This document shows, piece after piece, positions 1 through 8,895 of a stretch of DNA of 64,000 nt. The position numbers and the translations under genes are program-made. The DNA is from Stenotrophomonas maltophilia. Its GTDB lineage: Bacteria > Pseudomonadota > Gammaproteobacteria > Xanthomonadales > Xanthomonadaceae. The notes under the pieces were generated by a model. That model did no database searches. It was not told where the DNA came from and saw nothing but the letters and a program-made list of their open reading frames with translations. The stretch is from contig NZ_NEQV01000003.1 of the NCBI RefSeq assembly GCF_002799245.1, forward strand, positions 241,497 through 305,496. The letters are read 5' to 3'. Every line of letters begins with the position of its first letter. The stretch's first letter is position 1.

Positions 1-687
1 GAGGCCAACTTCGCCGGCAGCCAGGCCGATCACGCGCGTGCGACCGCCTTCGCCAGGGCGTATGGCAATGGCCAGCACGTCGACCAGCGCCTGCCGCTGC
101 GCGCGCCCATCGACGGCGTGCTGGTGGAACGGCGGATGAGCCCGGGCATGGCCGTCAGCCCCGACAGCGAGCAGCCGCTGGCGGTGATTGGCGATCCGGA
201 CCGCCTGTGGCTGCTGCTGGACGTACCCGAGGGCCTGGCCGGACGCTTGAAGGCGGGCATGCAGGTCAGCGTGCCCGGTGCCGATGGACAGCCGCTGCAG
301 GCGACCCTGCAGCATGTGGATGACTTCGTCGACAGCGAGCGCCGCGTGGTGCAGGCGCGCGCCGAGCTGGACAACCGTGCACGGGGTTTCAAGGCGGGCC
401 AGTATGTGCGCGCGCAGGTGGCCTTGCCGGCCGAGGGCGGTGTCTCGCTGCCCGATGCCGCCGTGCTGCTGATCGACGGCAAGCAGGTGGTGTTCGTGGA
501 GGAGGGCAAAGGCCGCTTCGTGCGTCGCGCCGTGCATGCCGAGGAACTGGGCGATGGCCACCTGTGGGTGCGTGAAGGCCTGGCTGCGGGCAGCAGGGTG
601 GTGGTCGAGGGTGGCCTGCTGCTGCAGCAGCTGGTGGACAGCGCGCCGGCAGCCGCCAGCACCGGCACGGGGCACGCCGCCCCATGA
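1..687 (+). CDS. RND efflux periplasmic adaptor, C-terminal part (partial)
   Basis: The frame is open from the first base, so this is the last 228 residues of a gene that begins outside the window. It reads as a HlyD/CusB-type membrane-fusion protein, the periplasmic link between an RND pump and an outer-membrane channel. The visible part starts in the barrel-sandwich half (LRAPIDGVLVERRMSPGMAV), continues through the beta-barrel region and ends in a membrane-proximal domain with a GxxVVVEGGLLL strand. Its stop overlaps the start of the pump gene in an ATGA, so the two are translationally coupled. The metal specificity cannot be read from this part. Confidence 0.9.
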   Translation, partial: EANFAGSQADHARATAFARAYGNGQHVDQRLPLRAPIDGVLVERRMSPGMAVSPDSEQPLAVIGDPDRLWLLLDVPEGLAGRLKAGMQVSVPGADGQPLQATLQHVDDFVDSERRVVQARAELDNRARGFKAGQYVRAQVALPAEGGVSLPDAAVLLIDGKQVVFVEEGKGRFVRRAVHAEELGDGHLWVREGLAAGSRVVVEGGLLLQQLVDSAPAAASTGTGHAAP

Positions 688-3600
688 TCGATCGCCTGAT
701 TGCCTATTGCCTGCGCCAGCCGCTGATGGTGATGCTGGCGCTGCTGCTGTTCATCGGCGGCGGTATCGCGGCGTTCCGCGTGCTGCCGGTGGAAGCCTTC
801 CCGGATGTGTCCGATACCCAGGTGACGGTGGTATCGCTGCACCCGGGGCGTGCCGCCGAAGAGGTGGAGCGCGAGGTGACGATGCCGCTGGAAGTGGCGC
901 TGTCCGGTATCCCGCATTCGGTGCGGGTGTTCTCGCATACGCAGTTCGGCCTGTCGATGATCATCCTGACCTTCGACGACAAGGCCGATGACTACTTCGC
1001 GCGCCAGCAGGTGCTGGAGCGCCTGCAGGGCGTGGAGCTGCCGGAAGGGGTGACGCCGGAACTGGAGGCGATGAGCTCGGCGGTGGGCGAGATCTACCGC
1101 TATGTGCTGAAAGGCCCGCACCTGACACCGACCCAGCTGCGCACCGTGCAGGAATGGACAATGGAGCGCAGCCTGCGCACCGTGCCGGGCGTGGCCGATG
1201 TGATCAGCTTCGGCGGCTTCGCGCGAACCTTCCAGGTCAAGCCGGATCTGGACAAGCTGCGCGACCGCGGCATCAGCCTGGGTGAGTTTGCCGAGGCGCT
1301 GGAAAAGGGCAGCTCGAATGCGGGCGGTGGCTACGTTGAACGCGGGCAGCAGCAGTTCCTGATCCGCGGCGTGGGCCTGATGCGCTCGCCCACCGACATC
1401 GGCAACGTGGTGGTGGGGCAGCGCGGCGGTACGCCGATCCTGGTGCGCGACCTCGCCAGCATCGCCGACACCGGCCTGCCCCGGCAGGGCCTGGTCGGCC
1501 AGGACGACAACGACGATGCCGTGTTCGGCATGGTGCTGATGCGCAAGGGCGAGAATCCGTCCGATGTGCTTGATGCCCTGCATGCGCGCATCGCCGAGAT
1601 CGAGGCGAACCAGCTGCCGGCCGGGGTCAGCATCGAGCCGTTCTACGACCGCTCGTGGCTGGTCTCGACCACGCTGAAAACCGTCTTCAGCAACCTGCTG
1701 GAAGGCGCGGTGCTGGTGTTCCTGGTGCTGTGGCTGTTCCTGTACAACGCCCGCGCCGCGCTGATCGTGGCGGCGATGATGCCGCTGGCCCTGCTGTCGA
1801 CCTTCCTCGGCCTGCACCTGTGGGGGGTACCGGCCAATCTGCTGTCGCTGGGCGCGATGGACTTCGGCATCATCATCGACGGTGCGGTGATCGTCACCGA
1901 GCACATCGTCTCGCGATTGTCGAAGCTGCCAGCCACGGCCGATCGCAGGACGCGGTTCTCGACCATTCTTTCGGCGGCTTCGGAAGTGGGGCGGCCGACC
2001 TTCTTCTCGATGCTGATCATCATCGCCGCGCACATCCCGATCTTCACCCTGCAGCGCCAGGAAGGCCGCATGTTCGCGCCGATGGCGTACTCGGTGACCT
2101 CGGCATTGATCGGTGCATTGATCCTGGCGCTGACCGTGGTGCCGCTGTTCTGTTACTGGTGGCTGCGGCGCGACCGCATGCGCGATGGCAATCCGCTGAT
2201 GGACCGCCTGACCGGCTGGTACCGGCCGATCCTGGAACGCGCCCTTGCGCGCCCGCGTGCGGTGGTACTGACCGCGGTTGCGCTGCTGGTCGGCACGCTG
2301 GCGCTGGGCACCCGGCTGGGTTCGGAGTTCCTGCCCGAGCTGGATGAGGGCTCGATCTGGCTGACCGCCACGCTCGATCCCAGCACCAGCCTGGCCGAAG
2401 CGCAGCAGCAGTCGCGGCGTATCCGTGAGCTGGTCGGCACCTTCCCGCAGGTGTCGACGGTGGTGGCCAAGCTGGGGCGCCCGGAAGACGGCTCCGATGC
2501 CAAGGGCGCCAACCAGATCGAGGCGCTGGTGGCGTTGAAGCCCGAGAAGGAATGGCCGAAGGGCGTGGACAAGCGGCAGCTGGTGAGCGACCTGCAGCGC
2601 ACGCTGGAGCAGCGCATTCCGGGGCCGGAGTTCTCGATCTCGCAGCCGGTGCGCGACAACATCCTGGAGAGCATCTCGCAGATCAAGGGCCAGGTGGTGA
2701 TCAAGGTGAGCGGCTCGGACCTGGACGTGCTCAACCAGCAGGCGCAGGCCATCCTGGGCCAGGTGCGCGGGGTGGAGGGCGTGGAGAGCGCCTTCATCGA
2801 CCGTGATGGCGCGTTGCCACAGCTGCAGATCGAGATCGACCGGGATCGTGCCGCGCGCTACGGACTGAACGTGCGCGACATCGACGAGGTGATCGAGACC
2901 GCACTGGGCGGGCGCCAGGTTGGCGAGCTATGGGAAGGCGACCGCAAGTTCCCGATCACGCTGCGCCTGGACGACGCCGACCGCGACCTGCAGCGGCTGC
3001 GCACGGTGCCGGTGGGCATCGGTGATGGCCACACCGTGACGCTGTCCGATGTGGCCGATTTCCGCATGGCCAGCGGCGCGATCAACATCTCGCGCGAGAA
3101 CGCACAGCGGGTGAAGGCGGTGAGCATCTTCATTGCCGGGCGTGACATGGGCAGCGTGGTGGCCGACATGCGCAAGCGCGTGGACGCCAGTGTGCAGCTG
3201 CCGGAAGGCTACCGGCTGGAATGGTCCGGCGAGTTCGAGAACCAGCAGCGTGCGATGAAGCGGCTGGGCTGGGTGATTCCGCTGTCGGTGCTGGTCATCT
3301 TCGTGCTGCTGTTCGATGCCTTCAAGGACATCAGCAGCGCCGCACTGATCCTGGCCAACGTGCCGTTGGCGATGATCGGCGGCATCCTGGCGCTGTGGTT
3401 GACCGGCATTCCACTGTCAGTGTCGGCGGCGATCGGATTCATTGCGTTGTTCGGGCAAGCGGTGCTCAACGGGGTGGTGATGCTCAGCCGCTTCGCCCAG
3501 CTGCGCGAACAGGGCATGGATCTGCTGCAGTCGGTAGTGCAGGGCTCGCTGCAGCGCCTGCGCACGGTGCTGATGACCGCACTGCTGGCGATGTTCGGCC

Positions 3601-3761
3601 TGCTGCCGATGGCAACCTCGCATGCGATCGGTGCCGAGACCCAGAAGCCGCTGGCGGTGGTGGTGATCGGCGGCCTGCTGTCGGCGATGCTGCTGACGCT
3701 GTTGGTGCTGCCTACGCTGTACTACTGGGTGCATCGCCGCCGCGAGGCCCGCGCTGGCTGA
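684..3761 (+). CDS. CusA/CzcA-family heavy-metal RND efflux pump
   Basis: Inner-membrane proton/metal antiporter of 1025 residues, the normal length of the HME-RND family. It has an N-terminal membrane helix (residues about 13-32), a large porter domain, and the family-specific TM4 motif MDFGIIIDGAVIVTEH near residues 392-407 carrying the proton-relay acidic residues. A second porter domain and a second membrane bundle end in VLPTLYYWVHRRR. It overlaps the adaptor gene by four bases. The regions that carry the CusA methionine triad (EMFE and DMLSTG in CusA) read NQIE and NILESIS here, so the classic Cu(I)/Ag(I) site seems absent and a CzcA/CnrA-like divalent specificity is possible. The downstream two-component and copCD genes still suggest a metal-stress role. 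Confidence 0.93.
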   Translation: MIDRLIAYCLRQPLMVMLALLLFIGGGIAAFRVLPVEAFPDVSDTQVTVVSLHPGRAAEEVEREVTMPLEVALSGIPHSVRVFSHTQFGLSMIILTFDDKADDYFARQQVLERLQGVELPEGVTPELEAMSSAVGEIYRYVLKGPHLTPTQLRTVQEWTMERSLRTVPGVADVISFGGFARTFQVKPDLDKLRDRGISLGEFAEALEKGSSNAGGGYVERGQQQFLIRGVGLMRSPTDIGNVVVGQRGGTPILVRDLASIADTGLPRQGLVGQDDNDDAVFGMVLMRKGENPSDVLDALHARIAEIEANQLPAGVSIEPFYDRSWLVSTTLKTVFSNLLEGAVLVFLVLWLFLYNARAALIVAAMMPLALLSTFLGLHLWGVPANLLSLGAMDFGIIIDGAVIVTEHIVSRLSKLPATADRRTRFSTILSAASEVGRPTFFSMLIIIAAHIPIFTLQRQEGRMFAPMAYSVTSALIGALILALTVVPLFCYWWLRRDRMRDGNPLMDRLTGWYRPILERALARPRAVVLTAVALLVGTLALGTRLGSEFLPELDEGSIWLTATLDPSTSLAEAQQQSRRIRELVGTFPQVSTVVAKLGRPEDGSDAKGANQIEALVALKPEKEWPKGVDKRQLVSDLQRTLEQRIPGPEFSISQPVRDNILESISQIKGQVVIKVSGSDLDVLNQQAQAILGQVRGVEGVESAFIDRDGALPQLQIEIDRDRAARYGLNVRDIDEVIETALGGRQVGELWEGDRKFPITLRLDDADRDLQRLRTVPVGIGDGHTVTLSDVADFRMASGAINISRENAQRVKAVSIFIAGRDMGSVVADMRKRVDASVQLPEGYRLEWSGEFENQQRAMKRLGWVIPLSVLVIFVLLFDAFKDISSAALILANVPLAMIGGILALWLTGIPLSVSAAIGFIALFGQAVLNGVVMLSRFAQLREQGMDLLQSVVQGSLQRLRTVLMTALLAMFGLLPMATSHAIGAETQKPLAVVVIGGLLSAMLLTLLVLPTLYYWVHRRREARAG

Positions 3762-3768
3762 CGATAAT

Positions 3769-3792
3769 GTAGAGCCGAGCCCGTGCTCGGCT
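3769..3792. repeat. GTAG-headed short palindromic repeat (SMAG/REP type)
   Basis: GTAG followed by the stem AGCCGAGC ... GCTCGGCT. It lies 7 bases after the pump stop. A degenerate second half (AGCAGCCGGGCATGGGC) follows at about 3814-3830. Confidence 0.8.
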
Positions 3793-3858
3793 GCTTCTGG
3801 CATCTGCGCGAAGAGCAGCCGGGCATGGGCGCGGCCCACCACCGCCGGCCATGGCCCG

Positions 3859-3915
3859 GTAGGCGCCAACCTTGGTTGGCAGGCAACCAAGCGCCCACCC
3901 AGGTGGGCGACTACC
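3859..3915. repeat. GTAG repeat pair (CCAACC/GGTTGG and CCCACC/GGTGGG arms)
   Basis: A left unit GTAGGCGCCAACCTTGGTTGGC faces a right unit reading GTAGTCGCCCACCTGGGTGGGC on the minus strand. The minus-strand GTAG end overlaps the stop codon of the sensor-kinase gene. Confidence 0.8.
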
Positions 3916-5302
3916 GGCGTGACATGACCGCGTCTACACCATCCTGCCGCTGTGGCAACACCAGCTCGAACACGGTGCCGGTGTCATCCGACGCAACGCT
4001 CACGCTGCCGCCGTGCGCCTGTGCAATGGCGCGGGTGATCGCCAGACCCAGCCCCGCACCTTCGTGGCGGCCACGCTCGCCGCGGTAGAAGCGATCGAAC
4101 AGGCGCGGCAGTACTTCGGTGGCAATCGGCGTGCCGAGGTTGTGCACGCTGGCCCTGCACACGCCATCGGCCTCGGCCAGCCGCACCCGCACCTCGCTGC
4201 CGGCGGTTGCGTGCTTCAACGCGTTGGACAGCAGATTGGCGATCGCCCGGTGCAGCATCAGGCGGTTGCCCTCGACGCGTGCGGTGCCCTCGCGGCGCAG
4301 GGTCAACTGCCGGTCGTCGGCCAGCAGGCCGTAGAACTCCAGCAGCGAATCCACCACCGCATCCAGCGCCACCGGCTCGCGTGAGGGCAGCGCGCCCGGT
4401 GCCTCGGCCTGTGCCAGGTACAGCAGGTCGCCCACGGTCTGCGCCAACTGCTGCAGTTCCTCGGCACAGGACGCCAGCGTCTCGCGGTAGGCCTCGTTGC
4501 TGCGCGGATGCGCCAGCACCACCTGCACCTGGGTCAGCATGTTGGTGATCGGCGTACGCAGTTCATGGGCGAGATCGCCGGAGAATTCGGTCAGCCGTGC
4601 GAAGTCCTGCTGCAGGCGTGCCAGCATTCCGTTCAGGGTCTGCGCCAGCTGCTCCAGTTCGGCCGGTGCACTGCGTGCACTCAGTCGGCGCTGCAGCCGG
4701 CCGGCGGTGATCTGCCGTGCCTCATCGGCCAGCGTGCGCAGCGGCCGCAGCGTGCGCCGCACCACATACCCACCGAGCAGGCTGCTGGCCACGGCAGCGC
4801 CGATGATGGCGATCGCCAGCAGGTGGCGGAAGCGTTGCAGGAAGTCGGCATGGCGGTTGTCATCGATGGCCAGCAGGGTGACCAGCTGGCTGCCGTCGGC
4901 CAGTGTCTGGCGCAGGTGCAGGGCATGCATGCAGCGGCCATCGGCGAGGATCCAGTCGTGCCGCCGTGGTGCGGCGTCGATGGGCTGGCTGCGTGCATGC
5001 GCGCGCAGTAGTGCCGATGCGGTGGAGAACAACACGGTTCCGTGGCCATCGACGATGTGGAAGGCAATATCGGGATGATGGCCAAGCGCCTCTGCCAACC
5101 GCAGACCGCGTGCGGACGCCGGTCCGCTGTCGGCCAGGTCACGGATCAAGGCGACCTTGTTCTCCAGTTCGATGAAATCCTGGGCCACCAGGTCGTGGCG
5201 GGCGCTGACATAGATCGCCACGCCCAACGCGGCCAGCACCAGCGTGGCCACGGTGGCGAACAGCAGCGTCAGCCGTACCGCGATGGAACGGCGCAGGCTC
5301 AT
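3911..5302 (-). CDS. Heavy-metal sensor histidine kinase (CusS/CopS type)
   Basis: Membrane histidine kinase of 463 residues, the usual length for CusS/CopS proteins. A transmembrane helix (about 10-30) is followed by a periplasmic sensor loop, a second helix ([20 protein letters not shown]) and a HAMP segment. The H-box [12 protein letters not shown] has its phosphorylated His near residue 245. An N-box [11 protein letters not shown] (about 362) and a G-box [16 protein letters not shown] follow. The start overlaps the response-regulator stop by four bases, so the pair is coupled. The stop codon TAG (3911-3913) is supplied by the GTAG end of a palindromic repeat. Probable role is periplasmic copper or silver sensing; the ligand is inferred from family and neighbours. 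Confidence 0.93.
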   Translation of the reverse strand: MSLRRSIAVRLTLLFATVATLVLAALGVAIYVSARHDLVAQDFIELENKVALIRDLADSGPASARGLRLAEALGHHPDIAFHIVDGHGTVLFSTASALLRAHARSQPIDAAPRRHDWILADGRCMHALHLRQTLADGSQLVTLLAIDDNRHADFLQRFRHLLAIAIIGAAVASSLLGGYVVRRTLRPLRTLADEARQITAGRLQRRLSARSAPAELEQLAQTLNGMLARLQQDFARLTEFSGDLAHELRTPITNMLTQVQVVLAHPRSNEAYRETLASCAEELQQLAQTVGDLLYLAQAEAPGALPSREPVALDAVVDSLLEFYGLLADDRQLTLRREGTARVEGNRLMLHRAIANLLSNALKHATAGSEVRVRLAEADGVCRASVHNLGTPIATEVLPRLFDRFYRGERGRHEGAGLGLAITRAIAQAHGGSVSVASDDTGTVFELVLPQRQDGVDAVMSRR

Positions 5303-5997
5303 CCGCCGTGCACTGCGCCGCCGTCCGGCGCCTCCAGCACATAGCCCATGCCGCGCACGGTGACGATCAGCTTGGCGTCGAAGTCATCGTCGACCTTCGC
5401 GCGCAGGCGACGGATCGCCACGTCGATCACGTTGGTGTCGCTGTCGAAGTTCATGTCCCAGACCTGCGAGGCGATCAGCGAGCGCGGCAGCACTTCACCG
5501 CGGCGACGCGCCAGCAGCTCCAGCAGGGTGTATTCCTTCTGGCTGAGGGTGATGCGCTGGCCGCCGCGTTCAACCCGGCGGCGCAGCGTGTCCACCACCA
5601 GGTCGGCGATGACGATGCGCTCGGCCTGCGGCTGTACCTGGCCACGGCGCAGCAGGGTGCGTACGCGCGCCAGCAGCTCGGCGAAGGCGAACGGCTTGGC
5701 CAGGTAATCGTCGGCGCCCAGCTCCAGGCCCTGCACGCGGTCGGCGATGCTGCTGCGCGCGGTGAGGAACAGTACCGGTACCGGCCATCCGGCTGCGCGC
5801 AGCCGCGACAGGACGTTCCAGCCATCCATGCCGGGCAGCATCACATCGAGGATGACCAGCTGGTACTCGCCACTGCCGGCCAGGTGCAGCCCGTCGACGC
5901 CGTTGCAGGCGAGATCGACCACGTAGCCGGCCTCGATCAGTCCCTGGCGCAGGTAGTTGCCGGTCTTGGGTTCGTCTTCGACGATCAGCAGTTTCAT
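5299..5997 (-). CDS. Heavy-metal response regulator (CusR/CopR type, OmpR family)
   Basis: 232 residues. The receiver domain starts [20 protein letters not shown], with the phospho-acceptor Asp51 in [12 protein letters not shown] and the conserved Lys in [10 protein letters not shown]. The C-terminal winged helix ends [17 protein letters not shown] ... [13 protein letters not shown], typical of CusR/CopR/CzcR. It is the first gene of the regulator-kinase pair. Likely targets are the metal pump and copCD; the palindrome at 7384-7403 is a candidate site. The same architecture recurs in the regulator at 48060. Confidence 0.94.
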   Translation of the reverse strand: MKLLIVEDEPKTGNYLRQGLIEAGYVVDLACNGVDGLHLAGSGEYQLVILDVMLPGMDGWNVLSRLRAAGWPVPVLFLTARSSIADRVQGLELGADDYLAKPFAFAELLARVRTLLRRGQVQPQAERIVIADLVVDTLRRRVERGGQRITLSQKEYTLLELLARRRGEVLPRSLIASQVWDMNFDSDTNVIDVAIRRLRAKVDDDFDAKLIVTVRGMGYVLEAPDGGAVHGG

Positions 5998-6042
5998 GGT
6001 GTGCCCATCATCGCAGCTTGGGCCCGTGCTGGAACGGATGAG

Positions 6043-6927
6043 TCATGCCAATGGGTCCAGTGTGCCAAGCACCGCCACGCAGGCCAGCACCAGCAGCGCC
6101 AGCACCGATTCGCAGGCCAGGCTGTGGCGCAGGGAGCGCAGCGGGCGCGGTTGCCAGCCGCCGCGGATGGAGGCCGCCAACGCCGGCACCAGCCGCCAGC
6201 GGTGCAGCGCTGCCAGCCCCAGCATGCCACCCACCAGGGTCAGCTTGAGCAGCAGCCAACGTCCATGCGCGGTACCGGTCAGGGTCTGCACGGAACCCCC
6301 GAGATCGACATAGGTATAGGTGCCGGTCATCGCCAGCGTGGCAACGATGATCGTGCCGGGCAAGGCGAAGCTGTGGGCGGCCTGCCAAAGCGCATGGGTG
6401 CGTTCGCGCAGGCGCAGGCCTTGTGGACGCAGCGCCAGCTGCACGATGGCGGCAATCGCTCCGACCCAGGCGCCGGCGGCCAGCAGATGCGCGATGCCGG
6501 CCGCCAGCCGCAGCGTGCCACCGAACCCATCGCCTGCAGCCGCATGTCCGTTCCAGGACAGGCTGGCCAACGCCGTGGCGGACAACGCGAGCAGGGCCAC
6601 ACGGCGCAGGCCCCGCAGCGGCGCGGCGAATGCCAGCAGGGGCAGCATCGCCAGCACCGCCAGGATGCGCAGCAGGCCCGCTTCACCCACCGGCGTGCCA
6701 GTGAGGAACCAGCGTGCCGTCGCAGCGTCGATGTCGGCCGGCGCGATGCCGAGCACGCCAGACAGGCGGGTGACGGCGTCGGTGACCACCAGCAGCAGCC
6801 CGATCAGGGCGAGCGCCAGCCAGGCGCCGCGCGGCAGCCGTGGGCGGGCGAACAGCACCCTCCCGAACAGCAGCATCAGCACCAGGTACAACGCCAGCCG
6901 CTGCGCATACGGCGAGAGCTCGGCCAC
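6043..6927 (-). CDS. copD: Copper resistance protein CopD
   Basis: Polytopic inner-membrane protein of 294 residues with about eight hydrophobic segments, starting MAELSPYAQRLALYLVLMLL. The C-terminal half carries CopD-domain features, including HLLAAGAWVGAIAAIVQLAL and HSFALPGTIIVATLAMTGTYTYV, with conserved His residues suited to copper transfer across the membrane. It lies 10 bases after copC on the same strand, the usual copC-copD order. CopD is thought to take copper from periplasmic CopC; whether this pair serves uptake or resistance cannot be told from sequence. The gene ends just before the two-component system and may be co-transcribed with it. Confidence 0.9.
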   Translation of the reverse strand: MAELSPYAQRLALYLVLMLLFGRVLFARPRLPRGAWLALALIGLLLVVTDAVTRLSGVLGIAPADIDAATARWFLTGTPVGEAGLLRILAVLAMLPLLAFAAPLRGLRRVALLALSATALASLSWNGHAAAGDGFGGTLRLAAGIAHLLAAGAWVGAIAAIVQLALRPQGLRLRERTHALWQAAHSFALPGTIIVATLAMTGTYTYVDLGGSVQTLTGTAHGRWLLLKLTLVGGMLGLAALHRWRLVPALAASIRGGWQPRPLRSLRHSLACESVLALLVLACVAVLGTLDPLA

Positions 6928-6937
6928 GACGACAGCC

Positions 6938-7315
6938 TTACTTCACGGTGAACCGGTAGGTGCCGGTGATCGGGTGGCTGTCCTGGCCGACCGCCCGCCA
7001 CTGCAGTGCGTAGCTGCCCGCCGGCAGCGGCTTGGCGAAACGCGCGCGCAACGTGTGGCCATCTTCGGAAATATCCTGTGCGGTGGTGGGCATGGCCATC
7101 TTCATGCGGCCATGGTCCATGCTCAGCTCGATGCGGGTGGCACGCGGCATCACCTTCTCACTGAACTGCAGTTCGACCTGGCTGGCCGGGGCCACGGTGG
7201 CGTCGGCGGCCGGCGTCGAGCGCACCAGGCTGGGGTGCGCCAGCGCCAGCGGCGCAACCGCGAGGGCGGGCAGGAGCAGAACAAGGGAGGTGGCGCGGAG
7301 CAGGGAGCGGGCCAT
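6938..7315 (-). CDS. copC: Periplasmic copper-binding protein CopC
   Basis: 125 residues with a signal peptide ending APLALA before HPSLVRSTP. The new N-terminal His is the brace ligand of CopC. The C-terminal Asp/His ligands are visible in GQDSHPITGTYRF. The internal stretch MDHGRMKMAMP is Met-rich, which in some CopC proteins marks a second Cu(I) site. Length matches the CopC/YobA family. It is first in the copC-copD pair and is preceded by a perfect inverted repeat (7384-7403) likely to be its operator. Confidence 0.93.
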   Translation of the reverse strand: MARSLLRATSLVLLLPALAVAPLALAHPSLVRSTPAADATVAPASQVELQFSEKVMPRATRIELSMDHGRMKMAMPTTAQDISEDGHTLRARFAKPLPAGSYALQWRAVGQDSHPITGTYRFTVK

Positions 7316-7383
7316 GGGTGGGACACCTGTGGAAGACGTGGCCCACAGGGTGGAGGGCAGCGCCTTTCGCTGCCCTGACCTCT

Positions 7384-7403
7384 ACATTACCGATCTGTAA
7401 TGT
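7384..7403. promoter_or_regulatory. Candidate copper-regulator operator upstream of copC
   Basis: Perfect inverted repeat ACATTAC-N6-GTAATGT, 69 bases upstream of the copC start. The spacing and symmetry suit a CopR/CusR-type OmpR-family dimer. The regulator at 5299-5997 is the obvious candidate; this is inference. Confidence 0.5.
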
Positions 7404-7441
7404 TTCACCTGCCAACCGGTAGTGCCGGCCGCTGGCTGGCA

Positions 7442-7765
7442 TCACAGCGCTGCCAGTGGTCCCTGCATGCGATGGAAACTGCCATCGGTCGCCGTGAACC
7501 AGGCCAGCGAACGCCCGCCCACGAAGTCATCGACATGCACGACCGTTGCGCCATCGGCTTCCTGCCACGAAATGGCATAGACCCCTTCGCTGATCTGCTG
7601 CCACTCACAGGCGGCTTCGCCCTGCGCACCGGCATAGGCGCCGGAGACGATGGCGTACCGCACGTGGCGGCCATCGGCGCTGTAGACATTGTCTGCGGCC
7701 AGGCCGTCATAACTGACGCGGAAGCGGCGGCCGGCGAATACGGGAATGCCCGTGGCCGTGGTCAT
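7442..7765 (-). CDS. MoaF-like small beta-barrel protein
   Basis: 107 residues with no signal peptide. It resembles the MoaF-related single-domain proteins: a beta-rich fold with FRVSYDGLAADNVYSADGRHVRYAIVSG-type strands, a GVYAISWQEADG strand and a VHVDDFVGGRSLAWFT strand. The biochemical role of this family is not settled; it is often found beside cyclase and luciferase-like oxidoreductase genes, as here. The ATG overlaps the TGA of the preceding 42-codon frame (ATGA), so translation is probably coupled. It is the last gene of the oxidoreductase cluster. Confidence 0.7.
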   Translation of the reverse strand: MTTATGIPVFAGRRFRVSYDGLAADNVYSADGRHVRYAIVSGAYAGAQGEAACEWQQISEGVYAISWQEADGATVVHVDDFVGGRSLAWFTATDGSFHRMQGPLAAL

Positions 7766-7890
7766 CGGATCGCCACCGCGCCGATCTCGTCGTTGGCACC
7801 GTAGGCGGAGGGATACCCGTCCGCGGCGGTGGCCTGGAAGGACAGCGGCGGGGTGGCCAGCGCAGGCGCGGCCAGGATCTTCATCTTCAT
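7762..7890 (-). pseudogene. 42-codon frame, probable remnant of a cyclase-family gene
   Basis: The frame begins MKMKILAAPALA and ends YGANDEIGAVAIR. The stretch GANDEIGA is like the conserved N-terminal motif of the cyclase (kynurenine-formamidase-like) family, in which a protein of several hundred residues would normally follow. Here the frame stops at once, its TGA overlapping the start of the MoaF-like gene. I read this as an internal deletion that removed almost all of a cyclase gene but kept its start and translational coupling. It could still be translated as a short peptide. It lies 19 bases after the LLM oxidoreductase stop. Confidence 0.55.
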
Positions 7891-7909
7891 GGCAAGGCTC
7901 CGGTAACTG

Positions 7910-8884
7910 TCAGGCCGTCGCGGGGGCGGCAAGCGCGGCATGCGACGCGGCGGCGCCGGCATGGGCCGGGAAGTGCGGCAGCACGTACTCGGCGATTTCG
8001 TGGAAGGTCTCGGCCAACGGCCGTTCGTTGCGGCGGAACTGCAGGCCGATGTGGTCGACACCAGCCACCTGCAGGGCGTGGAGCTCGGCCAGCAGGGCGT
8101 TGCGGCCGCCGCGCAGGCCGAAGCGCCAGCGCTGCAGCGGGGCATCGGCATCGGTGACCAGGTCCAGGTGGATGAAGCTGGCATACGGCTTGTTGCCGGC
8201 CACGGCGCGCCAGGCCGCTACCCGTCGCGCATGGTCCTGCGGCGTGCCCGGGTAGGCCAGGCAACCGTCCATGTGCTGGCCGATCCACGCCGGCTGCTGC
8301 TGGGCCAGTCCGGCCACGAACAGCGGCAGGGCCCGGCCATCGGTGGGCAGCACATCCAGCCCCTGCGGCAGGTGTGCGGCGGCGCCTTCGCGCAGCAGTG
8401 CGATCTGCTCGCGGAAACGGCTGCCACGGTTGTCGAAGTCGCGGCCGAATAGCGGGTATTCCACCGGGCGGTCGCCACTGGCCACGCCCAGCAGCAGGCG
8501 GTCGCCGCTCAGCCGCTGCACGCTGCGCGCCGACTTCAGGGTCAGCAACGGCTCGCGGATCGGCAGCACCACCGCAGCGGTACCCAGCAGGATGTCCGCG
8601 GTGATGCCGGCCAGGTAGCCGAGGTAACTGAAGACTTCGAACACCTGCGCCGCATCGCCGAAGGCCGGGTCGTACACCGGCACGTCGCGTACCCACAGCG
8701 CACGGAAGCCGAGGCGGTCGGCCAGCCGTGCCAGCTCCGCATGGCGCAGCAGGTCCGGTTCGCCGGGCAGGCGTTGCGCTGCGCGGCGCGCCTGTTCGCC
8801 CAGCGGCGTCCAGTCATTGTCCAGCGGAGCTTCGATGCCGATGCTGAAACCACCGGCCTGCAGCCGCGTCAACGCACTGCCCAT
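7910..8884 (-). CDS. LLM-class flavin-dependent oxidoreductase (luciferase-like)
   Basis: 324 residues of the bacterial-luciferase-like TIM-barrel family that uses reduced FMN or F420. Recognisable parts are the N-terminal FSIGIEAPLDNDW strand, HAELARLADRLGFRALWVRDVPVYDP, the nonprolyl cis-peptide region LGTAAVVLPIREPLLTLKSA, and LSGDRLLLGVASGDRPVEYPLFG, which resembles the BA3436-type subgroup (TIGR03571). The substrate is unknown. It lies 11 bases downstream of dkgB and upstream of the cyclase remnant and MoaF-like gene, so these four appear to form one transcription unit. Confidence 0.85.
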   Translation of the reverse strand: MGSALTRLQAGGFSIGIEAPLDNDWTPLGEQARRAAQRLPGEPDLLRHAELARLADRLGFRALWVRDVPVYDPAFGDAAQVFEVFSYLGYLAGITADILLGTAAVVLPIREPLLTLKSARSVQRLSGDRLLLGVASGDRPVEYPLFGRDFDNRGSRFREQIALLREGAAAHLPQGLDVLPTDGRALPLFVAGLAQQQPAWIGQHMDGCLAYPGTPQDHARRVAAWRAVAGNKPYASFIHLDLVTDADAPLQRWRFGLRGGRNALLAELHALQVAGVDHIGLQFRRNERPLAETFHEIAEYVLPHFPAHAGAAASHAALAAPATA

Positions 8885-8895
8885 GGCGAGGCTCC

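Noticed and set aside
5308..6951. 547-codon plus-strand frame
   Set aside because: Antisense to the CusR-like regulator and copD; His/Gln-rich shadow.
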